This document shows, in pieces, positions 19,701 through 28,595 of a stretch of DNA of 64,000 bases. The stretch is from Bacteroidia bacterium. Lineage in GTDB: Bacteria > Bacteroidota > Ignavibacteria > SZUA-365. The notes under the pieces are model-generated. The model had not been told where the DNA came from. It searched no databases and saw only the letters and a program-made list of their open reading frames with translations. The stretch spans positions 2,219,131 to 2,283,130 of the forward strand of contig JAOSJT010000001.1 of the NCBI GenBank assembly GCA_027493955.1, given 5' to 3'. The translations under genes and the position numbers were made by a program. Positions within the stretch are counted from its first letter, which is position 1; the number at the start of each line of letters is the position of its first letter.

Positions 19701-20007
19701 TAAACACCCCGAAATTCGAGTATGTCGTTCCCGTGGTCGCCGCATTGCGTTGGAAAAACACGCTCGTGATATTACCGGCATACGCTCCTGTAAACAGGTT
19801 CGCATTGTAATACTGCTGCCACTTCTGCCAACCGGTGGAGAGGTTGGGATTGAAGGGGATGGAGTTGCCTCCCGAAGCCAGGTTGAAGAAATACTGTGGG
19901 GTCTGTGCCTGAACCGTGTTCTGGAAAAGCGACACAGAAATGAGAAGAACGAGAAGCATACAAGCTCCAAGCAGCCGTACGCTCGTAAAGCGGTGCGGTA
20001 GATTCAT
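16747..20007 (-). CDS. T9SS-exported beta-helix protein, N-terminal module type III (array member 5)
   Basis: 1,086 residues from ATG 20007 (MNLPHRFTSVRLLG). GAGGAG and the leader motif at 20025-20032 support this start; an upstream ATG at 20103 would put 32 non-signal residues before the signal peptide. Type III module with QTPQYFFNLASGGNSIPFN and LTTPFYYNP. CARDB-like domain, beta-helix, dockerin-like loops and sorting domain are as in its neighbours. Its 3' 2,126 bp (16747-18872) match 36157-38282 in array member 10 with about a dozen mismatches and no indel. In this block the two proteins differ by one residue (NNMITVRN against NNMISVRN), yet their N-terminal modules are of different types. 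Gene conversion or recombinational module exchange is the simplest reading. Confidence 0.93.
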   Translation of the reverse strand: MNLPHRFTSVRLLGACMLLVLLISVSLFQNTVQAQTPQYFFNLASGGNSIPFNPNLSTGWQKWQQYYNANLFTGAYAGNITSVFFQRNAATTGTTYSNFGVFIGQSSLTTFPTNQFFSPMQQCLYQASYTIPAGSAGQWFQIVLTTPFYYNPNQTLIVQICSEGVTAGTGFAINDGAAASTPNVTRMYGGPGGCSATAPVGYSSSYRANFGFNLSPALPDDAGISALISPVNFCTGTHDIKVKLRNFGTNTVNNVTVNWSFDGVPQTPIAYNTPIPTLTEVDLTLGTRTFASGISYPLAVWTSQPNNVADSFMQNDTLRANLKAAVSGTYTIGGASPNYATFAAAIADLTTNGICGPVVFNVRSGTYTTKIDLLNIPGASAVNTVTFQSETGNRADVIINYAATSTTDNYVLRFGGAKFVTFKNMTLNATNVSYSTVVEVTGSSNDCTVEGCDLNSLPATSTSTNNAVVRSNTGTLAHNMTFRGCNIRNGAYSMYLYGSSTTSTMNNLRVENCEITGMYYFPLYFYYLGELKLIGNKIVQNSAYATKYLGYLMYGFNTQIERNTFVSDGGSTAYGLYIYYDNYYQAGMSRIVNNMITVRNVTNAYYGINHYYSNGSLFAHNTIRVESGYASGYALYSYYGANNTYRNNIVMHTGAGYAWYVAPGTNVTASNDNNWYSAGANLAYWGAARANLAALQAASGQDAQSVSKPVSFADVMSGNLHLVAPSDDDDDLIGVLLPQVTDDIDLEPRVRPYMGADEACYLIANSLTYDFVDGSGNPIGYVELPGTIGVRYRVIFPPFDATITMTANFYSVPGNQLMYSETFSANKLANQDLNGTSYFNLPASLPSGYYKIELVFNTKNSCGYYRNYMPYPSSLLLVPNGATPCEVWPGDVNNDGVVNYTDRKDLNEYIHDANLSTQWLNGPARYRADAVQNPLTYIQWMPQASAPWFTAMGCYMDADGNGVVNNFDYLAIKLNWMRQHGGVAPRLGDSFAPTTFDMSQNFPNPFNPTTVLQYSVPEPSRVHLRVVDMLGRVVATAVDGIVEAGVHQYTFDAVNLPSGQYLAIVNMTGNESGLSFSKTVKMTLNK

Positions 20008-20032
20008 ATGAATCTCCTCATGGTGTGGATGA

Positions 20033-20544
20033 GATATGTGAAAGAACAGATTCTCGGAAGCGTCATCGTCTCTGATTGCACGCATCGCTTGCCGAATTCT
20101 CACTCGCGCGGTGTGTCAGGGACTTGTTTGACGGGATGCGTAACATCCGACATCAGACCCGAAACTCGGATGAAGAGGTGTGAGGGTCCAAAATATCACG
20201 GATATGGTAACTCTTTTGTTAAGAAAATGCAAATGCTTCATTCATCCAGTCAGAATCCCAGTCTGAAAGTCCTGTCAGAAAAGACAATTCTATATGTCAC
20301 TACTCTCAATCATGATCGGGTTTCGTTCTGTGGGTATCGCGAAACCGGCATTTTGCACCGGGCCCATCATCCAACAGCGCATCGGGATGCAAATGCGATG
20401 TACCATCGCGGAGGAACCGTTGACTCCGCTGCAATGCAGCTTCGGCAGGATGATACGACGACGCGCGCTTTCCCAGCGTGCGAGTATCCTCCGCGCAGAG
20501 AAAACCTGACGGTTCCGCTCCCCGCTTTACACCCCATATAGCGA
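20033..20544. other. Intergenic region
   Basis: No gene supported. A plus frame covers 20008-20541 but lacks homology and a ribosome-binding site. No perfect GTGA-N7-TCAC site; the closest is a GTGA at 20180 and a TCAC near 20197 with too long a spacer. Confidence 0.4.
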
Positions 20545-20574
20545 GCAAGCCCCGCTCGTCTGAGCGGGGCTTGC
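20545..20574 (-). terminator. GC hairpin after array member 6
   Basis: GCAAGCCCCGCTC-GTCT-GAGCGGGGCTTGC, a perfect 13-bp stem 29 bases after the stop at 20603. No T-tract. Confidence 0.65.
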
Positions 20575-20602
20575 GTCCACTGAAACCGGTTTCGACCCGG
20601 AT

Positions 20603-23600
20603 TTATTTGTTCAGCGTCATCTTGATGGTCTTCGAGAAGCTCAATCCGCTTTCGTTGCCCGTCATGTTCACGATGGCCATGTACTGACCGCTCGGAAGGT
20701 CTGTAGCGTCGAAGGTGAACTGATGGACGCCGGCTTCCACGATGCCGTCCACCGCCGTCGCAACAACGCGGCCCAGCATGTCCACCACGCGCAGATGCAC
20801 GCGACTCGGCTCGGGAAGGCTGTACTGCAACGTCGTCGTCGGATTGAACGGATTCGGGAAGTTCTGGCTCATGTCGAACGTCGTCGGAGTGAAGCCAACG
20901 TCACTACGGGGTGTGACACCGCCATGCTGCTTCATCCAGTTGAGCTTGATGGCCAGGTAGTCGAAGTTGTTGACCACACCGTTACCGTCGGCGTCCATAT
21001 AACACCCCATGGCGGTAAACCACGGAGCGCTGGCCTGCGGCTGCCATTGCAGGTAGGTCAATGGATTCTGCACGGCGTCCGCGCGATAGCGGGCAGGACC
21101 ATTCAGCCACTGCGTGCTCAGATTCGCGTCGTGGATGTACACGTTCAGGTCCTTGCGGTCTGTGTAATTCACCACGCCATCGTTGTTCACGTCACCGGGC
21201 CATACCTCGCAGGGTGTCGCACCAAGCGGCACAAGCAGCAGCGACGAGGGATACGGCATGTAATCGCGATAGTAGCCGCAGCTGTTCTTGGTGTTGAACA
21301 CCAACTCGATCTTATAGTAGCCCGAAGGCAGCGACGCCGGGAGGTTGAAATACGCCGTACCGTCGAGGTCCTGATTGGCCAGCTTCGTGTCGCTGAAGGT
21401 TTCGCTGTACATAAGCTGATTGCCCGGCACACTATAGAAGTTCGCCGTCATCGTGATCGTCGCATCGAACGGCGGGAAAATAACGCGATAATGCACACCG
21501 ATGGTACCCGGAAGTTCGATATAGCCGATGGGATTGCCACTGCCGTCCACGAAGTCGTACTGCAGACTGTTGGCGATCAGATAGCAAGCCTCGTCGGCGC
21601 CCATGTACGGTCGTACACGCGGTTCTTCGTCAATATCCTCCGTCACTTCCTGGAGCAGAACACCGATGAGATCGTCGTCGTCGTCCGAGGGAGCGACCAG
21701 ATGCAAGTCGCCGGTGAACGCATCCGCGAAACTCACCGGCTTGCTCACCGAAGCACCGTCCATACCGGACGCCGCCTGCAGAGCGGCGAGATTGTTGCGG
21801 TTACCGTTCCAATACGCGAGATTCGCACCTGTTCCGTAAATGTTGTTGTTATTCGATTCGACGATGTTGGAACCGGGAAGCACATACCATGCATACCCCG
21901 AACCGGTGTTCAGAAGCATGTTGTTGAGAAAGCGATTTCCGCTTCCGTAGTAGGAATATATCGCACGGCCGGAAGTATAGGGGCTCTCGAGAATCACCGT
22001 GTTATGCGCGAACAGTGTGTTCGTCGCGTAGTAGTGATTGATGCCGTACACACCGGTGTTGACGCCGCGCACCGTGATCATGTTGTTGACGATGCGCGAG
22101 CTGCCGGCCTGATAGTAGTTGTCGTAGTAAATGTACATGCCGTACGCCGTGGATCCGCCACTGGACAGGAAGACGTTCCGCTCCATCTGCGTATTGAAGC
22201 CGTACATGAAATAGCCGAGATACTTGGTGGAGTACGGGGAGGTGTTCTCCACGCGGTTGCCGATGAATTTCATTTCACCGAGGTAGTAGAAGTACAGCGG
22301 GAAGTAATACGCCCCGGTGATCGCGCAGTTCTCGACGCGCAGGTTGTTCATCGTGCTGGTCGTGCTGCCACCATAGAGATACATTCCGAAACCACCATTG
22401 CGGATGTTGCAGTCGAGAAAGGTCATGTTATGCGCGAGCGTACCGGTTGGCGATCGAACCACCGCGGTATTCGTCGAGGTGGATGCCACCACGGGAGCGT
22501 TCAGGTCGCAGCCCTCCACCGTACAGTCGCTGGAACTGCCGGTGACCTCGACCACCGTGCTGAACGATGTACTGGTGGCATTCAACGTCATATTCCGGAA
22601 GGTGGTGAATTTCGCGCCGCCGAAACGAAGCACGAAGTTGTTCGTCGTGCTTGTCGCCGCATAGTTGATGATCACGTCGGCTTTGTTTCCGGTCTCGGAT
22701 TGGAAGGTCACGGTATTCACCGCCGAAGCGCCGGGTATATTCTGGAGATCTATGTTCGTGTTGTACGTCCCGCTTCGCACATTGAACGTCACGGGTCCGC
22801 AAATGCCGTTGGCTACCAGATCCGCTATCGCCGCGGCGAAAGTCGGATAGTCCGGCGAAGCTCCGCCGATGGTGTATGTACCGCTCACCGCAGCTTTCAG
22901 ATTCGCGACAAGGGAGTCATTTGCCGAGAAGCTGTCCGCGACATTGTTCGGCTGCGATGTCCATACCACGAGGGGATAACTGATTCCGGAGGCAAAGGTC
23001 CGGGTACCCAGAGTCAGGTCCACCTCGGTGAGGGTCGGGATGGGCGTGTTGTACGCGATCGGCGTCTGCGGTACACCGTCGAAGCTCCAGTTCACGGTCA
23101 CGTTGTTCAGGGTGTTGGTGCCGAAGTTCCGCAGCTTCACCTTGATGTCATGCGTCCCGGCACAGAAATTCACCGGTTCCAGCAACGCGGAGATGCCCGC
23201 GTCATCGGGCAGCGCCGGACTGAGATTGAAGCCGAAATTTGCGCGATAGCTGGAACTGGAACCGGACGGAGAGGTCGCGTTGCAGCCGCCCGGACCACCC
23301 CACATGCGTGTCACATTCGGCGATGAAGCAGCGGCTCCATCAAGCATGGCGAATCCCGCCCCGGCGGTTACACCTTCGCTGCATATTTGAATGATGAGCG
23401 TCTGATTGGGATTATAGTAAAACGGCGTGGTCAGGACAATCTGGAACCAGGTATTGGTCGCACCAGCAGGTATGGTGTAACTGGCCTGATACAGGCATTG
23501 CTGTACGGGCGTGAAAAACTGATTCGTCGGGAAAGTAGTCGCGGACGATTGTCCGATGTACACTCCGAAATTTGAGAACGTTGTTCCGGAGGTCGCTTGC

Positions 23601-23863
23601 CAACGCTGGAAATACACACTGGTGATGTTTCCGGCGTAGGCGCCGGTGAACAGCCCTGCATTATAGTAGCCCTGCCATTTCTGCCAGGAAGTGGAAAGAT
23701 TTGGATTGAAGGGGATATTGTTCCCCCCCGTCGCCGAACCGAAGTAATACTGCGGCGTTTGCGCCTGCACCTCGCCATCGAATGCGATACAGAATAGCAT
23801 CGCAAGAACCAGGAAGAGCCCGGCTGACCTGCCGGCTATTTTCCGTGTATCGTGTTTCGTCAT
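20603..23863 (-). CDS. T9SS-exported beta-helix protein, N-terminal module type III (array member 6)
   Basis: 1,086 residues. Signal peptide ends near 35 (GEVQAQ). Type III module QTPQYYFGSATGGNNIPFN. CARDB-like domain variant DDAGISALLEPVNFCAGT, and helix with ASTSTNTAVVRSPTG. The dockerin-like first loop is followed by RKDLNVYIHD, where the others have NEYIHD. The sorting domain has YSLPEPSR instead of YSVPEPSR. AGGAG lies nine bases before ATG 23863. The leader element is the weakest of the set (CACCCACGATC, at about 23883-23893). Two operator candidates lie upstream (23955 and 24093). Exported by T9SS judging from the terminal domain; function otherwise unknown. Confidence 0.93.
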   Translation of the reverse strand: MTKHDTRKIAGRSAGLFLVLAMLFCIAFDGEVQAQTPQYYFGSATGGNNIPFNPNLSTSWQKWQGYYNAGLFTGAYAGNITSVYFQRWQATSGTTFSNFGVYIGQSSATTFPTNQFFTPVQQCLYQASYTIPAGATNTWFQIVLTTPFYYNPNQTLIIQICSEGVTAGAGFAMLDGAAASSPNVTRMWGGPGGCNATSPSGSSSSYRANFGFNLSPALPDDAGISALLEPVNFCAGTHDIKVKLRNFGTNTLNNVTVNWSFDGVPQTPIAYNTPIPTLTEVDLTLGTRTFASGISYPLVVWTSQPNNVADSFSANDSLVANLKAAVSGTYTIGGASPDYPTFAAAIADLVANGICGPVTFNVRSGTYNTNIDLQNIPGASAVNTVTFQSETGNKADVIINYAATSTTNNFVLRFGGAKFTTFRNMTLNATSTSFSTVVEVTGSSSDCTVEGCDLNAPVVASTSTNTAVVRSPTGTLAHNMTFLDCNIRNGGFGMYLYGGSTTSTMNNLRVENCAITGAYYFPLYFYYLGEMKFIGNRVENTSPYSTKYLGYFMYGFNTQMERNVFLSSGGSTAYGMYIYYDNYYQAGSSRIVNNMITVRGVNTGVYGINHYYATNTLFAHNTVILESPYTSGRAIYSYYGSGNRFLNNMLLNTGSGYAWYVLPGSNIVESNNNNIYGTGANLAYWNGNRNNLAALQAASGMDGASVSKPVSFADAFTGDLHLVAPSDDDDDLIGVLLQEVTEDIDEEPRVRPYMGADEACYLIANSLQYDFVDGSGNPIGYIELPGTIGVHYRVIFPPFDATITMTANFYSVPGNQLMYSETFSDTKLANQDLDGTAYFNLPASLPSGYYKIELVFNTKNSCGYYRDYMPYPSSLLLVPLGATPCEVWPGDVNNDGVVNYTDRKDLNVYIHDANLSTQWLNGPARYRADAVQNPLTYLQWQPQASAPWFTAMGCYMDADGNGVVNNFDYLAIKLNWMKQHGGVTPRSDVGFTPTTFDMSQNFPNPFNPTTTLQYSLPEPSRVHLRVVDMLGRVVATAVDGIVEAGVHQFTFDATDLPSGQYMAIVNMTGNESGLSFSKTIKMTLNK

Positions 23864-23954
23864 AGTCTGTTACTCCTGATAGATCGTGGGTGTGGTTCCG
23901 AGTGTGTCTCGTTTCATTTCTATCGTGCGTGAAGAAAAATCTGAAACCTGCAAT

Positions 23955-23969
23955 GTGATATTTCTTCAC
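23955..23969. promoter_or_regulatory. Candidate operator, GTGA-N7-TCAC palindrome
   Basis: GTGATATTTCTTCAC, 92 bases upstream of the start at 23863. Confidence 0.5.
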
Positions 23970-24092
23970 TGTGTCTTGCTCCGGATTCACCGTATTGAGG
24001 CGTATTAGAGCATTCAGGAGTGGATGAGAGGTGCCTAAGCGGTATTTCTGTGATTTCAGGATAGTAAATTTAAACTTGAAAAGCAACGCAAC

Positions 24093-24107
24093 GTGATATT
24101 TTTTCAC
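24093..24107. promoter_or_regulatory. Candidate operator, GTGA-N7-TCAC palindrome
   Basis: GTGATATTTTTTCAC, 230 bases upstream of the start at 23863 and 138 bases from the site at 23955. Both sites share GTGATATTT. Confidence 0.5.
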
Positions 24108-24398
24108 ATGTTCGCTATCACCACAGTTATTGACACGTTTCAGGCAGCTTCACGGACGCGGCGGACGCCATCGTGAGTATCGGATCTGTTTCCCGGTGAC
24201 CGCCGTTTCATCTCGGGAAAAACCCCGACGCGAGACGATGCACGACGAGCCGCATCATGTCCGCCACCTCCCTGCCGATGGACTGAAGGTGAGAGGGAAG
24301 ATCAATGCGCAAGATTGATGGGAATATCCGGGGGCTCCCTACCCGCATGCTTCGCGTCTCCCTTGACGGACGGATCCATTATCAGTGTATTAAACGAG

Positions 24399-24433
24399 CG
24401 AGTCCCGCTCCGCTGGACGCGGGGCGGGACTCG
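24399..24433 (-). terminator. GC hairpin after array member 7
   Basis: CGAGTCCCGC arms with inner TCCGC/GCGGGG, 21 bases after the stop at 24455. Shares the AGTCCCGC core with the hairpins at 16685 and 28543. No T-run. Confidence 0.6.
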
Positions 24434-24454
24434 TATGAGGCTTGGGAATGACGC

Positions 24455-27400
24455 TTACTTGTTCAGCGTCATCTTGATGGTCTTCGAGAAGCTCAGGCCG
24501 CTTTCGTTGCCCGTCATGTTCACGATTGCCATGTATTGACCGCTCGGGAGATTCGCGGCGTCGAAGGTGTACTGATGCACGCCGGCTTCCACGATACCGT
24601 CAACGGCCGTGGCCACAACGCGGCCCAGCATATCCACCACGCGCAGATGCACGCGGCTCGGCTCGGGGACGCTGTACTGCAGCACCGTCGTCGGATTAAA
24701 CGGATTCGGGAAGTTCTGGCTCATGTCGAACGTCGTCGGGGCAAAGCTGTCGCCCAGGCGCGGGGCCACGCCGCCGTGCTGCTTCATCCAGTTGAGCTTG
24801 ATGGCGAGGTAGTCGAAGTTGTTGACTACGCCGTTACCGTCGGCGTCCATGTAGCAGCCCATGGCCGTGAACCACGGAGCGCTCGCCTGCGGCATCCACT
24901 GAATGTAGGTCAGCGGATTCTGCACGGCGTCCGCGCGGTAGCGGGCGGGACCGGTGAGCCACTGCGTGCTCAGATTGGCGTCATGGATGTACTCGTTGAG
25001 ATCCTTGCGGTCGGTGTAGTTCACCACGCCGTCGTTGTTTACGTCGCCCGGCCACACTTCGCAGGGCGTCGCGCCGAGGGGCACGAGCAGCAGCGACGAC
25101 GGATACGGCATGTAGTCGCGATAGTAGCCGCAGCTGTTCTTCGTGTTGAACACGAGTTCAACCTTGTAGTAGCCCGAGGGCAGCGAGGCCGGCAGATTGA
25201 AATACGCCGTTCCATCGAGATCCTGATTGGCCAGCTTGTTCGCGCTGAACGTCTCGCTGTACATGAGCTGATTGCCCGGCACGCTGTAGAAGTTCGCCGT
25301 CATCGTGATCGTCGCGTCAAACGGCGGGAAAATCACGCGATAGTGCACGCCGACGGTCCCCGGCAACTCCACGTAGCCGATGGGATTGCCGCTGCCGTCC
25401 ACGAAGTCGTACTGCAGGCTGTTGGCGATCAGGTAGCAGGCCTCGTCGGCACCCATGTACGGACGCACGCGCGGTTCAAGATCGATGTCGTCTGTCACCT
25501 GCGGCAGAAGCACGCCAATGAGATCGTCATCGTCGTCCGAGGGAGCAACCAGGTGCAGATTACCCGTGAAGGCATCGGCGAAGCTCACCGGCTTGCTCAC
25601 CGAGGCGCCGTCCATGCCCGATGCCGCTTGCAGCGCTGCGAGGTTGGCACGGTTGGCGTTCCAGTAGGCGAGGTTTGCGCCCGTGGAATAGATGTTATTG
25701 TTATCCGACTCGACGATGTTCGAGCCGGGGAGTACGTACCAGGCATAGCCCGCGCCCGTGTTGAGTATCATGTTGTTCAGGTAGCGGTTACCACTGCCGT
25801 AGTACGAGTAGATCGCCCTGCCGGAAGTGTAGGGGCTCTCAAGAATCACGGTGTTATGAGCGAAGAGCGTGTTCGTCGCATAATAGTGGTTGATGCCGTA
25901 CTGGCCGGTGTTCACATTGCGCACGGTGATCATGTTATTGACGATACGCGAATTGCCGGCCTGATAGTAATTGTCGTAGTAAATGTAGATGCCATACGCG
26001 GTGCTGCCTCCGCTGGATAAGAAGACGTTCCGTTCCATCTGCGTATCGAAGCCGTACATGAAGTAGCCAAGATACTTCGTGGCATAGGGGGACGTGTTTT
26101 CCACGCGGTTCCCGATGAACTTGAGCTGTCCGATATAGTACAGATACACCGGGAAGTAGTATGCACCGGTCAAGCTACAATTCTCGACGCGCAAATTGTT
26201 CATCGTTGCGGTTGTACTGGCTCCGAAAATGTACATGCCGTAGCTGCCGTTGCGGATATTGCAGTCGCGGAAGGTAGTGTTGTGATTCATGGTGCCGCTG
26301 GTACCGAAAATCACCGCGTTGTTCGTCGAGGTCGAGGTGGCCACGAGACTGTTGAGGTCGCAACCTTCGACTGTGTTGTCCGAGGAACTCCCGCTGAGCT
26401 GCACGACCGTGCTGAACGAAACATTCGTCGCGTTCAAGGTCATGTTCTTGAACGTCACGAACTTCGCGCCACCAAAACGGAGGACGAAATTGTTGGTGGT
26501 CGAAGTCGCCGCCCAATTGATGATCACATCCGCCTTGTTGCCGGTCTCGGACTGGAAGGTGATGGTGTTGACGGCTGAAGCACCCGGAATGCTTTGCAGG
26601 TCGATGTTGGTGGAATAGGTCCCGCTCCGCACATTGAACGTTACAGGTCCGCAAATACCGTTGGCCACCAGATCAGCGATAGCAGCGGCAAATGTCGGGT
26701 AGTCGGGAGATGCGCCACCTATGGTATACGTGCCGCTTACCGCCGCCTTCAGACTCGCGGTGAGGGAGTCGTTCGGTGTGAAGCTGTCAGCGACGTTGTT
26801 CGGCTGTGACGTCCAGACGGCGAGCGGATAGGTGATACCGGAGGCAAAGGTCCGGGTACCCAGGGTAAGATCCACTTCGGTGAGCGTCGGGATGGGTGTA
26901 TTGTACGCAATCGGAGTCTGAGGCACACCGTCAAAGCTCCAGTTTACGGTCACGTTGTTCAAGGTGTTGGTACCGAAGTTGCGCAATTTCACTTTGATCT
27001 CATGCGTACCGGTGCAGAAATTCATCGGGGAGATCAGAGCGGAGATGCCTGCATCGTCCGGCAAGGCCGGGCTGAGATTGAAGCCGAAATTGGCGCGATA
27101 ACTGGAGCTGGATCCCGATGGCGAGGCCGTGTTGCAGCCACCCGGACCGCCCCACATTCGCGTGACGTTGGGCGTTGCGGCGGCCGCACCATCGTTCATG
27201 GCAAAGCCGGTCCCTGCCGTCACACCCTCGGAGCAAATCTGCACGATGAGCGTCTGATTCGGATTATAGTAAAACGGCGTCGTCAGGACGATCTGGAACC
27301 ATTGACCGGCCGAGCCGGCGGGGATGGTGTAGCTGGCCTGGTAGAGACCTTGCTGCATGGGAGAGAAAAACTGATTCGTCGGGAAGGTGGTCGACGAGGA

Positions 27401-27715
27401 TTGGCCGAGATACACGCCGAAATTGGAGTATGTCGTTCCGGACGTCGCCTGATTGCGCTGGAAGAACACGCTCGTGATATTGCCGGCATAGGCGCCGGTG
27501 AAGAGTCCTGCGTTATAGTAACCCTGCCATTTCTGCCAGGACGTCGAAAGGTTCGGATTGAAAGGGATGGAATTTCCACCGGTAGCGAGACCGAAGGAAT
27601 ATTGCGGGGTCTGCGCTTGCGCATCCTCCGGAAGGGTGAAGCCGGCGAACAACGCCACAACGAGAAAACAGACAACCGTTTTCACGGATGACTGCACTGT
27701 AAGGGCTCTTCTCAT
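24455..27715 (-). CDS. T9SS-exported beta-helix protein, N-terminal module type III (array member 7)
   Basis: 1,086 residues from ATG 27715 (MRRALTVQSSVKTVV), chosen because AGGAG lies eight bases upstream and the signal peptide (ending EDAQAQ) begins there; the open frame continues to 27826 without a signal-like start. Type III module QTPQYSFGLATGGNSIPFN. From the beta-helix onward it closely follows array member 8: both have VVQLSGSSSDNTVEG, AVIFGTSGTMNHNTTF and the same terminal 350 residues with few changes. The N-terminal module of member 8, however, is type IV. A leader variant (CTCATCTAC) is at 27735-27743 and an operator candidate is at 27812. Confidence 0.93.
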   Translation of the reverse strand: MRRALTVQSSVKTVVCFLVVALFAGFTLPEDAQAQTPQYSFGLATGGNSIPFNPNLSTSWQKWQGYYNAGLFTGAYAGNITSVFFQRNQATSGTTYSNFGVYLGQSSSTTFPTNQFFSPMQQGLYQASYTIPAGSAGQWFQIVLTTPFYYNPNQTLIVQICSEGVTAGTGFAMNDGAAAATPNVTRMWGGPGGCNTASPSGSSSSYRANFGFNLSPALPDDAGISALISPMNFCTGTHEIKVKLRNFGTNTLNNVTVNWSFDGVPQTPIAYNTPIPTLTEVDLTLGTRTFASGITYPLAVWTSQPNNVADSFTPNDSLTASLKAAVSGTYTIGGASPDYPTFAAAIADLVANGICGPVTFNVRSGTYSTNIDLQSIPGASAVNTITFQSETGNKADVIINWAATSTTNNFVLRFGGAKFVTFKNMTLNATNVSFSTVVQLSGSSSDNTVEGCDLNSLVATSTSTNNAVIFGTSGTMNHNTTFRDCNIRNGSYGMYIFGASTTATMNNLRVENCSLTGAYYFPVYLYYIGQLKFIGNRVENTSPYATKYLGYFMYGFDTQMERNVFLSSGGSTAYGIYIYYDNYYQAGNSRIVNNMITVRNVNTGQYGINHYYATNTLFAHNTVILESPYTSGRAIYSYYGSGNRYLNNMILNTGAGYAWYVLPGSNIVESDNNNIYSTGANLAYWNANRANLAALQAASGMDGASVSKPVSFADAFTGNLHLVAPSDDDDDLIGVLLPQVTDDIDLEPRVRPYMGADEACYLIANSLQYDFVDGSGNPIGYVELPGTVGVHYRVIFPPFDATITMTANFYSVPGNQLMYSETFSANKLANQDLDGTAYFNLPASLPSGYYKVELVFNTKNSCGYYRDYMPYPSSLLLVPLGATPCEVWPGDVNNDGVVNYTDRKDLNEYIHDANLSTQWLTGPARYRADAVQNPLTYIQWMPQASAPWFTAMGCYMDADGNGVVNNFDYLAIKLNWMKQHGGVAPRLGDSFAPTTFDMSQNFPNPFNPTTVLQYSVPEPSRVHLRVVDMLGRVVATAVDGIVEAGVHQYTFDAANLPSGQYMAIVNMTGNESGLSFSKTIKMTLNK

Positions 27716-27811
27716 ACTGAAAACTCCTGAAAATGTAGATGAGTGGGGTCGCAGTGCTGGAGGGGTACCGAAATACCCGCTACGGCCGAAAAGCTGTTCA
27801 ATTCCCAAATC

Positions 27812-27826
27812 GTGAAGTATTTTCAC
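27812..27826. promoter_or_regulatory. Candidate operator, GTGA-N7-TCAC palindrome
   Basis: GTGAAGTATTTTCAC, flanked C/G (CGTGAA...TTCACG is symmetric over six bases), 97 bases upstream of the start at 27715. Confidence 0.55.
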
Positions 27827-28536
27827 GCATGGCGCAAGCAGGGGCTTTTCAGTAGCGCTGATCGAACTCAGGAGTGGATGAGAGAGGTTCGAGCAGATTA
27901 ATGCATAATGTCAATATAGTATTTCCTTCACATTCAAAGCAAGTACCTTTGAATGTTTCTCACATGTCCCGTTTTATCACGAGGTATAACCGCTGTATTT
28001 GGGGAGCATCCCGCCCGAAGAATGCGCGTTCCACCCGGACGAGCAAGTACACACGCGGCCGATAACAGCCCGGTAACGCTCCCCCCCTGCTCTCCTTAGC
28101 GGTATGAATCATCCGACAGAGTTCCGCGCGAAGCTCCCGCTGAAATGGCTCGCGTCAGCCGAACTGCGCACACCAGTCAGCCGCAGTGTTCCCACCAGCG
28201 CCGTACCCTGGTCCATTTCATGGGATGACATCAACTTCTTCGGGCATTCACAAGAACTTCACACGGATCAGCCGCAGGTTGAACCGCAGCAAAACAGGTG
28301 TTCGAAGAACAAGGTAAACGCGGTGTGTCCACCTCAGGCGGAGAAGTGCGGCGTTCGGATCTCTCGGTGTATGTAGGGAGGGTCCTCCAAATGTCACTAT
28401 CTAGGCTGCGACAACAGAGATTACGCACAAAAATCTGTTGTCAACAGAGCAGTTCCGCAACTGCGGAAAAGCGTGAATTTTTCCGTTACGCATGCAGAAA
28501 GTAGGTACTGGCTTTGGGATGTCATGAGCTTGGAAA
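27827..28536. other. Intergenic region with two small palindromes
   Basis: About 700 bases with no gene supported. CTGTTGTCAACAG (28435-28447) and TTCCGCAACTGCGGAA (28453-28468) are perfect inverted repeats six bases apart, lying between the end of member 8 and the start of member 7. They could be a protein-binding pair; no regulator is suggested. Confidence 0.45.
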
Positions 28537-28572
28537 GAAAAAAGTCCCGCCCCACACAAAGCGGGGCGGGAC
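28537..28572 (-). terminator. Rho-independent terminator of array member 8
   Basis: Minus strand: AGTCCCGCCCC paired with GGGGCGGGACT (stem 11) and a run of six T. 24 bases after the stop at 28596. Confidence 0.85.
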
Positions 28573-28595
28573 TCGAATGGGGACTGGTGATGAGG

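Larger units (their letters stand above)
23894..24398. other. Intergenic region with paired operator candidates
   Basis: No gene supported. An AT-rich half (23894-24130) holds the two palindromes at 23955 and 24093; the remaining half is GC-rich and featureless. Confidence 0.45.

Noticed and set aside
20723-23326. 867-residue plus-strand open frame antisense to member 6, with similar long antisense frames under the other members (for example 4742-6445, 24536-26020, 28473-30470)
   Set aside because: They mirror the conserved minus-strand genes, are His/Arg/Val-rich with no domain, and recur only because the codon usage of the real genes leaves that antisense frame open.
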